A stretch of DNA of 64,000 nucleotides from Sphingomonas sp. CBMAI 2297 (GTDB lineage: Bacteria > Pseudomonadota > Alphaproteobacteria > Sphingomonadales > Sphingomonadaceae): assembly GCF_029870595.1 (NCBI RefSeq), contig NZ_JAPDIR010000022.1, forward strand, positions 20,809 to 84,808, given 5' to 3'. Positions 1 to 7,499 of the stretch are shown in pieces. The stretch's first letter is position 1, and every line of letters begins with the position of its first letter. The position numbers were made by a program, and so were the translations under genes. The notes beneath the pieces were generated by a model. That model searched no databases, was not told the origin of the DNA, and saw only the letters and a list, made by a program, of their open reading frames with translations.

Positions 1-183
1 GCCGGCCCCAATTTCGCGCACGGCATCACCAAGACCCAGCTCAACACCGAATGGGCGGTGAGCATCGAGACCGCGATCGAGATGGAGGCCCAGGCCCAGG
101 CGATCTGCATGGCGACCAGGGATTTCCGCCGCGCCTTCGAGGCCTTTGCGGAGAAGCGCACTCCCGAGTTCGAGGGCAATTGA
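1..183 (+). CDS. Enoyl-CoA hydratase/isomerase family protein, C-terminal end (partial)
   Basis: Only the last 60 residues are in the window; the reading frame is open from base 1 to the TGA at 181-183. The end FAEKRTPEFEG is the typical C-terminal signature of crotonase-fold enoyl-CoA hydratases, and the preceding helix-rich stretch (WAVSIETAIEMEAQAQAICM) matches the family's trimerisation region. The catalytic glutamates lie upstream, so the exact reaction cannot be read. Its TGA overlaps the ATG of the acyl-CoA dehydrogenase (TGATG), so the two are translationally coupled and probably act in the same beta-oxidation-like route. Confidence 0.8.
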   Translation, partial: AGPNFAHGITKTQLNTEWAVSIETAIEMEAQAQAICMATRDFRRAFEAFAEKRTPEFEGN

Positions 184-1349
184 TGGCCGACCGCAGCTTC
201 CTCGACTGGCCCTTTCTCGACGACGGCCACCGCAGGCTGGCCGAAGCGCTGGAGACCTGGTGCATTGCCAACCTCACCGGCCATCACGGCGCCGATATGG
301 ATGCCGAATGCCGGAGGCTCGTCCGCGCGCTCGGCGACGGCGGCTGGCTGCGCTACTGCGTGCCGGCGGCCTGGGGCGGCGTGCACGAGACGCTCGACAT
401 CCGCTCGCTGGCGCTGATCCGCGAGACGCTGGCGCGCCATTCGGGGCTGGCCGATTTCGCCTTCGCCATGCAGGGACTGGGATCGGGCACCATCTCGCTG
501 TTCGGCACCGAGGCGCAGAAACAGGCCTATCTCCCCGCCGTGGCACGCGGCGAGAAGATCGCCGCCTTCGCGCTCACCGAGCCGGGCTCCGGCTCCGACG
601 TCGCCGCGATGGAGACGCTGGCCGAGCGCCACGGCACTGGCTGGCGCGTGAACGGCGCCAAGACCTATATCTCGAACGGCGGCATCGCCGATTACTACGT
701 CCTCTTCGCCCGCACCGGCGAGGCGCCGGGCGCCAGGGGCATCTCCGCCTTCCTCGTCGATGCCGACACGGCGGGCCTGCGCGTCACCGAGCGGATCGAA
801 GTGATCGCGCCGCATCCGCTCGCCACGCTGGAGTTCGCCGACATGGCGCTGCCCGCCGACGCCCTGCTGGGGGAGCCCGGGCGCGGCTTCGCGGCGGCGA
901 TGGCGACGCTCGACATCTTCCGCACCACCGTGGGCGCCGCCGCGCTGGGCTTCGCCCGCCGCGCGCTCGACGAGGCCACCACCCGTGCCCGGACCAGGCG
1001 GCTCGGCGATGGCACGCTCGCCGACAATCCGGTCACCCAGTCCAAGCTCGCCGAGATGGTGCTCGACATCGATACCTCCGCCCTTCTCATCTACCGTGCC
1101 GGCTGGCTCCGCGACGTCCGGGGCCAGCGCAACACGCGCGAGGCGGCGCTCGCCAAGCTCCACGCCACCGACAGCGCCCAGCAGGTGATCGACAAGGCGG
1201 TGCAGATCTTCGGCGGCCTGGGCGTCACCGTCGGCGCGCCGGTCGAGGCGCTGTACCGCGAGGTCCGGGCGCTGCGCATCTATGAAGGCGCCTCGGAGGT
1301 GCAGAAGATCGTCATCGCCCGCCAGCACCTCGCCCAGAGCGCCGGCTGA
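183..1349 (+). CDS. Acyl-CoA dehydrogenase
   Basis: A 388-residue FAD-dependent acyl-CoA dehydrogenase that introduces a 2,3-double bond into an acyl-CoA. Visible family motifs are FALTEPGSGSDVAAM (about residues 125-140, FAD and substrate binding), a second FAD-region stretch NGAKTYISNGG, and IYEGASEVQKIVIAR near the C-terminus, whose glutamate is the usual catalytic base. The ATG at 183 is chosen because it overlaps the upstream stop and gives a normal family length; an in-frame extension to base 51 runs through the hydratase gene. The TGA at its end overlaps the thioesterase start. The substrate is unknown; the neighbours suggest a dicarboxylic or alicyclic CoA ester from aromatic breakdown. 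Confidence 0.9.
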   Translation: MADRSFLDWPFLDDGHRRLAEALETWCIANLTGHHGADMDAECRRLVRALGDGGWLRYCVPAAWGGVHETLDIRSLALIRETLARHSGLADFAFAMQGLGSGTISLFGTEAQKQAYLPAVARGEKIAAFALTEPGSGSDVAAMETLAERHGTGWRVNGAKTYISNGGIADYYVLFARTGEAPGARGISAFLVDADTAGLRVTERIEVIAPHPLATLEFADMALPADALLGEPGRGFAAAMATLDIFRTTVGAAALGFARRALDEATTRARTRRLGDGTLADNPVTQSKLAEMVLDIDTSALLIYRAGWLRDVRGQRNTREAALAKLHATDSAQQVIDKAVQIFGGLGVTVGAPVEALYREVRALRIYEGASEVQKIVIARQHLAQSAG

Positions 1350-1753
1350 TGTTCCGCGTCGCCTATCCGCTGCGCTTCGCCCATTGCGACCCGGCGGGGA
1401 TCGCCTTCTACCCACGCTGCCTCGAGCTGTGCGACGCCGCGGTCGAGGACTGGACCCCGGCGGTGCTGGGCGACGACCGGCGGGCGATGCACATGGGGCG
1501 CGGCCTGGGCCTGCCCACCGTCAGCCTCTCCTCCACCTTCACCGCGCCGAGCAGGCTGGGCGACCGGCTCGATTTCGCCGTGCGCCTCACCCGGGTTGGC
1601 CGCAGCTCGATCGACCTGGAAGTGGAGGTGACGTGCGAGGGCGCGCTGCGCTTCTCGGTCCGCCTCACCCAGGTGCTGATCGATCTTGCCGACGGCAAGT
1701 CGCGGCCCTGGCCCCCCGAATATCGCCAACGCCTTGAAACGGAATGCCGATGA
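1349..1753 (+). CDS. Hotdog-fold acyl-CoA thioesterase (4-hydroxybenzoyl-CoA thioesterase type)
   Basis: A 134-residue single hotdog domain. The N-terminal motif FAHCDPAGIAFYPRCLEL carries the aspartate used by the Pseudomonas 4-hydroxybenzoyl-CoA thioesterase branch, in the usual position just after beta-strand 1. Length fits the family. It starts in a TGATG overlap with the acyl-CoA dehydrogenase and ends in an overlap with the RidA gene, so it belongs to this acyl-CoA operon. It probably hydrolyses an aryl- or alicyclic-CoA, recycling CoA from a pathway or dead-end intermediate. The exact substrate cannot be read from the sequence. Confidence 0.85.
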   Translation: MFRVAYPLRFAHCDPAGIAFYPRCLELCDAAVEDWTPAVLGDDRRAMHMGRGLGLPTVSLSSTFTAPSRLGDRLDFAVRLTRVGRSSIDLEVEVTCEGALRFSVRLTQVLIDLADGKSRPWPPEYRQRLETECR

Positions 1754-2154
1754 CTGCCCATCAGAGCCTGCTCCCCCCCGGCTGGAAGCGCCCGCGCGGC
1801 TATGCCAACGGCATCGCGGCCAGCGGCCGGATGCTGTTCACCGCCGGCGTGGTCGGCTGGGACGCGGAGGAGCGCTTCGTCGCCCCCGATCTCGCCGGCC
1901 AGTTCCGCCAGGTGCTGGTCAACACGCTGGCGATCCTCGCCGAAGGCGGCGCCGGCCCGGAGCACATCGTGCGCATGACCTGGTACGTCACCAGCCGCGC
2001 CGAATATCTCGGCCAGATCGCCGAGATCGGCGCGGCGTATCGCGAGCTGATCGGCCGCAACTATCCGGCGATGGCCGTGGTCGAGGTCGCCGCGCTGGTC
2101 GAGGCCGAAGCCAAGGTCGAGATCGAGACGATCGCGGTCGCCCCCACTGCCTGA
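1750..2154 (+). CDS. RidA/YjgF-family enamine/imine deaminase
   Basis: A 134-residue RidA-superfamily protein. RidA proteins hydrolyse reactive enamine or imine intermediates to ketones and ammonia, typically as trimers with the active site between subunits. The pattern ASGRMLFTAGVVGWD, the central ILAEGGAGPEHIVRMTWYVTS stretch and the C-terminal YPAMAVVEVAALVEAEAKVEIETIA follow the family from strand 1 to the last strand. The start at 1750 forms an ATGA overlap with the thioesterase stop; ATG 1744 in the same frame is an alternative adding two residues. A RidA gene among acyl-CoA genes suggests that a nitrogen-bearing CoA intermediate is deaminated in the pathway, as with 2-aminobenzoyl-CoA (inference). 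Confidence 0.85.
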   Translation: MTAHQSLLPPGWKRPRGYANGIAASGRMLFTAGVVGWDAEERFVAPDLAGQFRQVLVNTLAILAEGGAGPEHIVRMTWYVTSRAEYLGQIAEIGAAYRELIGRNYPAMAVVEVAALVEAEAKVEIETIAVAPTA

Positions 2155-2165
2155 GGAACCCTGAC

Positions 2166-3341
2166 ATGCAGAAATTCGACTGGGCCGATCCCCTGCTGCT
2201 CGACACGCAGCTGGAGGACGAGGAGCGGATGATCCGCGACACCGCGCGCGACTATGCGCAGGGGCGGCTCGCGCCGCGCGTGATCGAGGCGTTCGACCGG
2301 GAAGTCACCGATCCGGACATCTTCCGCGAGATGGGCGCGCTGGGCCTGCTCGGGCCGACCGTGCCCGAGGCTTATGGCGGCGTCGGCGCCTCCTATGTCG
2401 CCTATGGCCTGATCGCCCGCGAAGTGGAGCGCGTGGATTCGGGCTATCGCTCGATGATGAGCGTCCAGTCGAGCCTGGTCATGTACCCGATCCATGCCTT
2501 TGGCTCGGAAGCGCAGCGGCTGCGCTATCTGCCCAAGCTCGCCAGCGGCGAATGGATCGGCTGCTTCGGTCTGACCGAACCCGATGCCGGCTCCGATCCC
2601 GGCGGCATGCGCACGCGTGCCACCCGGATCGACGGCGGCTATCGGCTGAACGGCGCCAAGACCTGGATCTCCAACGCGCCGATCGCGGACGTCTTCATCG
2701 TCTGGGCCAAGTCGGACGCGCATGGCGGCGCGATCCGCGGCTTCGTGCTCGAGAAGGGCATGAAGGGCCTTTCGGCACCCAGGATCGAAGGCAAGCTGAG
2801 CCTGCGCGCCTCGATCACCGGCATGATCCAGCTCGACGATGTCGAGGTGCGCGAGGACGCGCTGCTGCCCGGGGTCGAGGGGCTGAAGGGCCCCTTCTCC
2901 TGCCTCAACCGCGCCCGCTACGGCATCAGCTGGGGCGCGCTCGGCGCCGCCGAATTCTGCTTCCATGCCGCCCGCCAATATGGGCTCGACCGGCACCAGT
3001 TCGGCAAGCCGCTCGCCGCGACCCAGCTCTTCCAGAAGAAGCTGGCGGACATGGAGACCGAAATCGCGCTCGGCCTGCAGGCTTCCCTGCGGGTGGGCCG
3101 GCTGATCGACGCCGGCCGCTTCGCCCCCGAGATGATCTCGATCGTCAAGCGCAACAATGTCGGCAAGGCGCTCGACATCGCCCGGGCCGCGCGCGACATG
3201 CACGGCGGCAACGGCATCTCGGGCGAATTCCAGGTGATGCGCCACCTGATGAACCTCGAGACGGTCAACACCTATGAGGGCACGCACGACGTCCATGCGC
3301 TGATCCTGGGCCGCGCGATCACCGGCATCGCCGCTTTCTGA
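2166..3341 (+). CDS. gcdH: Glutaryl-CoA dehydrogenase
   Basis: A 391-residue acyl-CoA dehydrogenase of the glutaryl-CoA type, which oxidatively decarboxylates glutaryl-CoA to crotonyl-CoA. Diagnostic stretches are YRSMMSVQSSLVMYPI (the region with the glutarate-binding arginine in known GCDHs), GCFGLTEPDAGSDPGGM, NGAKTWISNAPIADVF, and the C-terminal VNTYEGTHDVHALILGRAIT with the catalytic glutamate. The ATG at 2166 follows the RidA stop by 11 bases with GAGGAACC upstream. Glutaryl-CoA is the usual late intermediate of lysine, tryptophan and benzoyl-CoA-type aromatic degradation, so this gene is the best pathway marker in the left part of the window. Confidence 0.9.
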   Translation: MQKFDWADPLLLDTQLEDEERMIRDTARDYAQGRLAPRVIEAFDREVTDPDIFREMGALGLLGPTVPEAYGGVGASYVAYGLIAREVERVDSGYRSMMSVQSSLVMYPIHAFGSEAQRLRYLPKLASGEWIGCFGLTEPDAGSDPGGMRTRATRIDGGYRLNGAKTWISNAPIADVFIVWAKSDAHGGAIRGFVLEKGMKGLSAPRIEGKLSLRASITGMIQLDDVEVREDALLPGVEGLKGPFSCLNRARYGISWGALGAAEFCFHAARQYGLDRHQFGKPLAATQLFQKKLADMETEIALGLQASLRVGRLIDAGRFAPEMISIVKRNNVGKALDIARAARDMHGGNGISGEFQVMRHLMNLETVNTYEGTHDVHALILGRAITGIAAF

Positions 3342-3510
3342 CTGGTTTCCGGTTGCCGGCCTGTCTCCTACAGCGAACCGGCAAGCGTAGCGCGGAAAGT
3401 CACAAGGGTCGCACCACCGCGAATTCCTCGCGCGGCCTATTTTCCCTGTTTTCCCGGAAAGCGCGCGCATCTCGCAACATAGCTGCGCGCGGCTGATCCT
3501 ATCTTTCCAA

Positions 3511-3550
3511 CAAAGCAAAAGAGCGGCCGGCAGCCAGGGCCGACCGCTCG
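3511..3550 (-). terminator. Rho-independent terminator for the M24 peptidase gene
   Basis: Bases 3521-3549 form an 11-bp hairpin with one mismatch (GAGCGGCCGGC paired with GCCGACCGCTC, 7-base loop). Read on the minus strand it is followed by TTTTGCTTTG, a U-rich tail. It lies about 55 bases past the minus-strand stop at 3605, so it fits an intrinsic terminator for the peptidase gene. Confidence 0.7.
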
Positions 3551-3604
3551 AGCCAAGCAGGCGAAACCCTACATTGCAAGCGCGCCCGGAGCGGCCCGCA
3601 CGCC

Positions 3605-4933
3605 TTACTTCACCAGCAGGATGCGGCTGTTGGGCGGATAGGCCCATTCGAAGCCGCGCTCGGTGACCACGCCATTGTCCTCCAGCGGGATCTTGATCTT
3701 GCGCGCCCCCCATTCGGGCACCGGCGTGTAGAGAAACAGCTCGATCGACAGGAAATTGCCGGGGCGGAGCGTGTAGGTCATGCGCAGCGGATTGAAGTCG
3801 GCGATCGACGGACCCGAGCCATGGCCCCAATCTCCCACCGAATGGCTGCCGATCACCACGTCCGAGACCTTCATGTCCCTGCTCGGATCGTCATAGCGGC
3901 CGAGCGCCAGCCCCGGCGTCGCCGCCACGCGCCGGTTGACCGCGGCGAGCGCGTCCCCGGCGGTCACGCCCGGACGGATCACGTCGAGGATCATCCGGCG
4001 GATTTCCTGCGCCTTGTCATAGGCGCGCTGCACGCCGGGCGGCGGGGCGTTCTCCCCAGGCTTCAGCACATAGGCCATGCGCTTCATGTCGGTATAGTAG
4101 AAGAGATAGTTCACTCCCCAATCGACCGTGATCAGGTCGCCCGGCTGGATCACATGGTCGCCCGAGACCGGGCCGCGCTCGCCGGGGCCGAGGACATAGA
4201 TGCTCGGCAGGCCGAAGCTGCTGCCCAGCCCCTCCTTGTGGAGCTGCTCCATCATCCACCAGGCGACATCGCCGGTGGTGGTGTGGCCGGGCACGATCAC
4301 TTCGTTGGAGAGGGCACGCTCCAGAATGGTGCGCGAATATTCCCCCGCCCTGGCAAAGGCCGCGATTTCATGGATCGAGTGGCGCGAACGGAAGTCGGAG
4401 ACCAGCTTCTCGGCCGAAACCAGCCGCTCCGCCAGCGCCGGGCCGAGCGTCTCGACCAGCTTCGCGTGGAGCGAATGGCTGAGCCCGTCGGCAGTGCCGA
4501 TCTCGGTGGCGATATCGATGCCGATCCGCCTGGGATCGCGCGCCTCGACGAACTTGCGCAGCTCGGCGGGCGAGAGCTTCAGGTCGTAGAGCGGGCACTG
4601 GTCGAACGCCGCGCCGCCGATTCCCATCGCGGCCCGCTCGATCCGGCCGCTGCCGGCGCGATCGGTGAAGACATGATAGCCGACATCGCCCACATAGCCG
4701 CCGCCGAGCAGCGCGGCATTGGGATCGTCATGCCCCTCGCGCGAGGCGACGATCCACATGTCGATGCGGTTCTCGCGCATCGCCTCGGGCAGGATCAGGT
4801 CGAGCTTGTCCTTGCGGATCTGGCACATCTGGTCCCAGCGCCGCCTGGCCTCCTGCCCCTGGGCGGGAAGCGCCGCCAGCAAGGGAAGGACGGCAAGCGG
4901 CAGGGCCAGGCGATGGCGGCGTTTCGACGACAC
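3605..4933 (-). CDS. Secreted M24-family metallopeptidase (Xaa-Pro aminopeptidase-like)
   Basis: A 442-residue pita-bread-fold peptidase with an N-terminal creatinase-like domain (about 30-190) and a C-terminal M24 catalytic domain. All five expected metal ligands can be placed: the two aspartates in ITVDWG and YYTDMK, the histidine in WGHGSGPS, and the glutamates in FLSIELF and IPLEDNGVVTE. I chose the GTG at 4933 because GGGAGAA lies just upstream and the product then begins with a clean signal peptide (MSSKRRHRLALPLAVLPLLAALPAQG). No ATG exists at a sensible place; the first internal one removes the leader. It is divergent from a MarR gene and ends at an intrinsic terminator. Likely role: periplasmic cleavage of X-Pro peptides. 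Confidence 0.85.
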   Translation of the reverse strand: MSSKRRHRLALPLAVLPLLAALPAQGQEARRRWDQMCQIRKDKLDLILPEAMRENRIDMWIVASREGHDDPNAALLGGGYVGDVGYHVFTDRAGSGRIERAAMGIGGAAFDQCPLYDLKLSPAELRKFVEARDPRRIGIDIATEIGTADGLSHSLHAKLVETLGPALAERLVSAEKLVSDFRSRHSIHEIAAFARAGEYSRTILERALSNEVIVPGHTTTGDVAWWMMEQLHKEGLGSSFGLPSIYVLGPGERGPVSGDHVIQPGDLITVDWGVNYLFYYTDMKRMAYVLKPGENAPPPGVQRAYDKAQEIRRMILDVIRPGVTAGDALAAVNRRVAATPGLALGRYDDPSRDMKVSDVVIGSHSVGDWGHGSGPSIADFNPLRMTYTLRPGNFLSIELFLYTPVPEWGARKIKIPLEDNGVVTERGFEWAYPPNSRILLVK

Positions 4934-5122
4934 GCTTGTTCTCCCATGACTTATACCCGGGGAAGGTGGCAGGCCCGTCACGGAAATGGAACAATAATCA
5001 CGCAATTTTCGTTGATATTTCACCGCGTGTTCGGCATGGGCCCGCCTTCCCGCGCGACGGGGGCGTCCATGGCGTTTCCGCCACGCAACCGATCCGGCGC
5101 AAATGACGATTGATAGGTGTAG

Positions 5123-5134
5123 AAACATATGTTT
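5123..5134. promoter_or_regulatory. Candidate MarR operator (perfect 12-bp palindrome)
   Basis: AAACATATGTTT is a perfect palindrome in the A/T-rich spacer between the M24 peptidase (minus) and MarR (plus) genes, 74 bases before the MarR start. MarR dimers commonly bind such palindromes in divergent promoters. Its assignment as the binding site is inference. Confidence 0.45.
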
Positions 5135-5207
5135 TCGGCTAATTCGCCTGCCCGATGCCGTCCGGCCCGGCGCAACGTCTTGATCCTGCGGAACGATTGA
5201 GGGAAAC

Positions 5208-5729
5208 ATGGCCACCAGCGCGGTGAAGAAAACGGCGAGAACGGCAGAGGACCTGATGGACAATCGCAGCGTCTACGACCCGAGCAGCCCCAATTTCCGT
5301 CTCGAGAACTCGCCTTTCTACCTGATGGCGCATGCCGACTTCAAATATCACGAGGACATGGACATCGTGCTGCACAAGCATGGCGTGTCCAAGCCGATCT
5401 ATCGCGTGATGACCGTGCTGCGCGAACGCCAGCCAGCCAGCATCGGCGCGATCGCCGAGGCGGCGTTGACCAAGCGCTCGACGATCAGCCGGATCATCGA
5501 CCGGATGGTCGAGCAGGGCCTCGTCACCACCGAGCCCAACCCCGAGGACAATCGCATCACCGAGGTGACGCTGACTCCGGCCGGCCAGCAGACGCTGCGC
5601 AAGCTGACGCCGATCGTCGGCCGCCAGTTCAGCCGCGCGATGGACGGGGTGAGCGACCGCGACATCGCCCATCTGCTGCGCACCCTGCAGAAGATCAGCG
5701 CGAACCTGAGCAAGCTGCCGATCGAGTGA
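5208..5729 (+). CDS. MarR-family transcriptional regulator
   Basis: A 173-residue winged-helix regulator. Its central part (about 60-140) reads as the MarR DNA-binding domain: a helix-turn-helix around IGAIAEAALTKRSTISRIIDRMVEQGLV, then the wing TTEPNPEDNRITEVTLTPAG, where the DxR motif is typical of the family. N- and C-terminal helices should form the dimer interface. The ATG at 5208 is preceded by TGAGGGAAAC. It is transcribed divergently from the M24 peptidase with a 274-base spacer carrying a palindrome, so self-regulation and control of the peptidase are the simplest guess. MarR ligands are often aromatic acids or their CoA esters, which fits the acyl-CoA genes to the left. Confidence 0.88.
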   Translation: MATSAVKKTARTAEDLMDNRSVYDPSSPNFRLENSPFYLMAHADFKYHEDMDIVLHKHGVSKPIYRVMTVLRERQPASIGAIAEAALTKRSTISRIIDRMVEQGLVTTEPNPEDNRITEVTLTPAGQQTLRKLTPIVGRQFSRAMDGVSDRDIAHLLRTLQKISANLSKLPIE

Positions 5730-5807
5730 GCGGAGACGCGGCTGGGCGATCGCGCAGCCGGGCCGGAACAGCCTTGCGGGGCGGCAACGCTTCGAACCCA
5801 ATTCCAT

Positions 5808-5895
5808 CGTCACCCTGAACTCGTTTCAGGGTCCAACCTGCCACGGGCGATATCGCCGGTGGAGAATTGGATGCTGAAACAAGTTCAGCATGACG
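5808..5895. repeat. Intergenic palindromic repeat, intact copy
   Basis: Between MarR and the amidohydrolase gene lies an 88-bp element whose ends are imperfect inverted repeats: CGTCACCCTGAACTCGTTTC at the left and the complement of GAAACAAGTTCAGCATGACG at the right. The middle contains GGGCGATATCGCCGG. A second, interrupted copy sits at 44616-44812. Translated, it gives the RHAELVSAS...LKRVQGDD type of spurious peptide that recurs in many proteobacterial genomes. It is a mobile or REP-like non-coding repeat, not a gene. Confidence 0.75.
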
Positions 5896-5972
5896 GAAGG
5901 GAGAAACTTCGACATCGTGTTTCCCTCCCCGCCAGCCGGAAGCGGCGGGGGAAAAGCCGAATATCGACGCGC

Positions 5973-7370
5973 CTACCGGCCCCTGCCGTCCACCACCAGC
6001 TTGCCATCCGCGATGACATAGCGGACGTCGCGCAGGTTCTTCAGCGAATCCAGCGGATTGGCACCGACGATCAGGATGTCGGCGATCTTGCCCGGCTCGA
6101 TCGTGCCCAGCTTGTCGCCCATGCGCATGATCCGGGCGCCCATGCTGGTGGCGGAGGCGAGCACATCGGCATTGGTCATGCCCGCCTGATGGAGATAGTC
6201 GAGCTCGCGGAAATAGGCGTCGGGATAGCGCCATTCATTCTCGAACGGGATGTCGGTGCCCACGCCGATCGGCACGCCGGCGCGCCAGGCCTCGTTCACG
6301 CGCTTCAGATGATCCTGCTGGTTGATCACGAAGCGGCGCGAATGGGTGTAGTAGAAGCCGCCGCTGGGAATGCCCGCGGTCGGGTAGCCGCCCTCGAGCA
6401 GATTGTCGAAGGCGCCGATCGTCGGCACGAAGGCGGTGCCGTGCTTCTTCATCAGCGCCACGGCCTGGTCGCTCAGCAGCAGCGGATGCTCGAGCGTGTC
6501 GACCCCCGCCTCGATCGCCCAGTCGGTATATTTGCCATAGCTGTCGATCGCGACCGGCACGCCCAGCGAATGCGCCTCGTCGATCGCCGCGGCGAGCTCC
6601 TCGCGGGCGGCCGGGGCGCTGATCTTGATCCAGTCGGCCAGGCGCCGGACCTGCTCGCGCACTGCCTTGCGCCATTCCCAGGGCCCGTCGACGCCATGCG
6701 GATCGCCGCCGAGATTGGGCTTTTCGCGGCCGGTGGCGGTGGAGGTCACTTCGTCGCCATGCCCGCCCGTGCTGGCGAGCAGCTTGCCGCTCCACATCAC
6801 GCGCGGGCCCCGGATCATGCCGCGATCCACCGCTTCCTTGATGCGCAGCGCCACGTCGTCCATCGTGCCGACATCGCGCGCGGCGGTGATGCCCGCGGTG
6901 ACCATCTGCTCGGCCAGCACCGTGCCGCGGATCGCCGCGGCGGCCGGGCTGTCGGAATAGCGGCCCATGTCGGTGCCGCGCTGCTGGGTGAAGTGGATAT
7001 GCAGGTCGATCAGGCCCGGCAGGATCCACAGCCCCCGCGCATCGATCGTCCGCGCCGCATTGGCGGGCACGGGCGTGCCAGCCGGGCCGGCGGCAAGGAT
7101 CCGGTCGCCCTGGAGCACGACCACCGCGTTCGGTATCGGCGCGCCGCCCCGCCCGTCGAGCAGCGTCCCGCCGCTGAGCACGATCACCGGCTCATGGCTG
7201 CGGTCGATCGGCGGAATCGGCAGGCGGCGGACATCGTCGGTCGTCTCGGGGATCGCGCGCTGCGCATGCGCGAGATGCGGCGTCAACACCCCGATCAGCA
7301 GCGCCGCCGAGATCGCCGCACCCCGCAGGAGCCGTTTCCGAACCGCGCCGCCCTGCCTCGATTCCCTCAT
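5973..7370 (-). CDS. Secreted amidohydrolase (imidazolonepropionase/prolidase-like)
   Basis: A 465-residue metal-dependent hydrolase with an N-terminal Sec signal peptide (RKRLLRGAAISAALLIGVLTPHLAHAQ). It has the composite beta-sandwich plus TIM-barrel layout of the family: IVLSGGTLLDGRGG near 60, the metal motif GLIDLHIHF (about 118-126), a predicted metal-bridging lysine in ADWIKISA, further ligands in DTLEHPLLL, and the aspartate in GVGTDIPFE. The C-terminus KIADILIVGANPL closes the sandwich. The start at 7370 has GAGGA 8 bases upstream. Related sphingomonad proteins are usually secreted Xaa-Pro dipeptidase- or imidazolonepropionase-like hydrolases of cyclic or peptidic amides; the substrate here is open. 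It is divergent from the TPR/oxygenase gene. Confidence 0.85.
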   Translation of the reverse strand: MRESRQGGAVRKRLLRGAAISAALLIGVLTPHLAHAQRAIPETTDDVRRLPIPPIDRSHEPVIVLSGGTLLDGRGGAPIPNAVVVLQGDRILAAGPAGTPVPANAARTIDARGLWILPGLIDLHIHFTQQRGTDMGRYSDSPAAAAIRGTVLAEQMVTAGITAARDVGTMDDVALRIKEAVDRGMIRGPRVMWSGKLLASTGGHGDEVTSTATGREKPNLGGDPHGVDGPWEWRKAVREQVRRLADWIKISAPAAREELAAAIDEAHSLGVPVAIDSYGKYTDWAIEAGVDTLEHPLLLSDQAVALMKKHGTAFVPTIGAFDNLLEGGYPTAGIPSGGFYYTHSRRFVINQQDHLKRVNEAWRAGVPIGVGTDIPFENEWRYPDAYFRELDYLHQAGMTNADVLASATSMGARIMRMGDKLGTIEPGKIADILIVGANPLDSLKNLRDVRYVIADGKLVVDGRGR

Positions 7371-7402
7371 GGCAACATCCTCATCATTCCCATTTACACA
7401 TG

Positions 7403-7432
7403 ATTTAAAGCGTGATTCTCTTGACGAGACAA
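7403..7432 (-). promoter_or_regulatory. Candidate sigma-70 promoter of the amidohydrolase gene
   Basis: On the minus strand TTGTCT and TTAAAT are separated by 18 bases and lie 33-62 bases upstream of the amidohydrolase start at 7370. Spacing and position fit a housekeeping promoter. There is no experimental support. Confidence 0.35.
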
Positions 7433-7499
7433 GGGGCATTTGCAACCTTTCCCCCTCGGCGGGCTCCCGGAAGGACATCCGCCATGGGAATTGCGTTCG

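Noticed and set aside
5808..5895. Short peptide of the RHAELVSAS type encoded across the repeat
   Set aside because: This is the well-known spurious translation of an intergenic palindromic repeat, seen here in two copies, and not a conserved gene.
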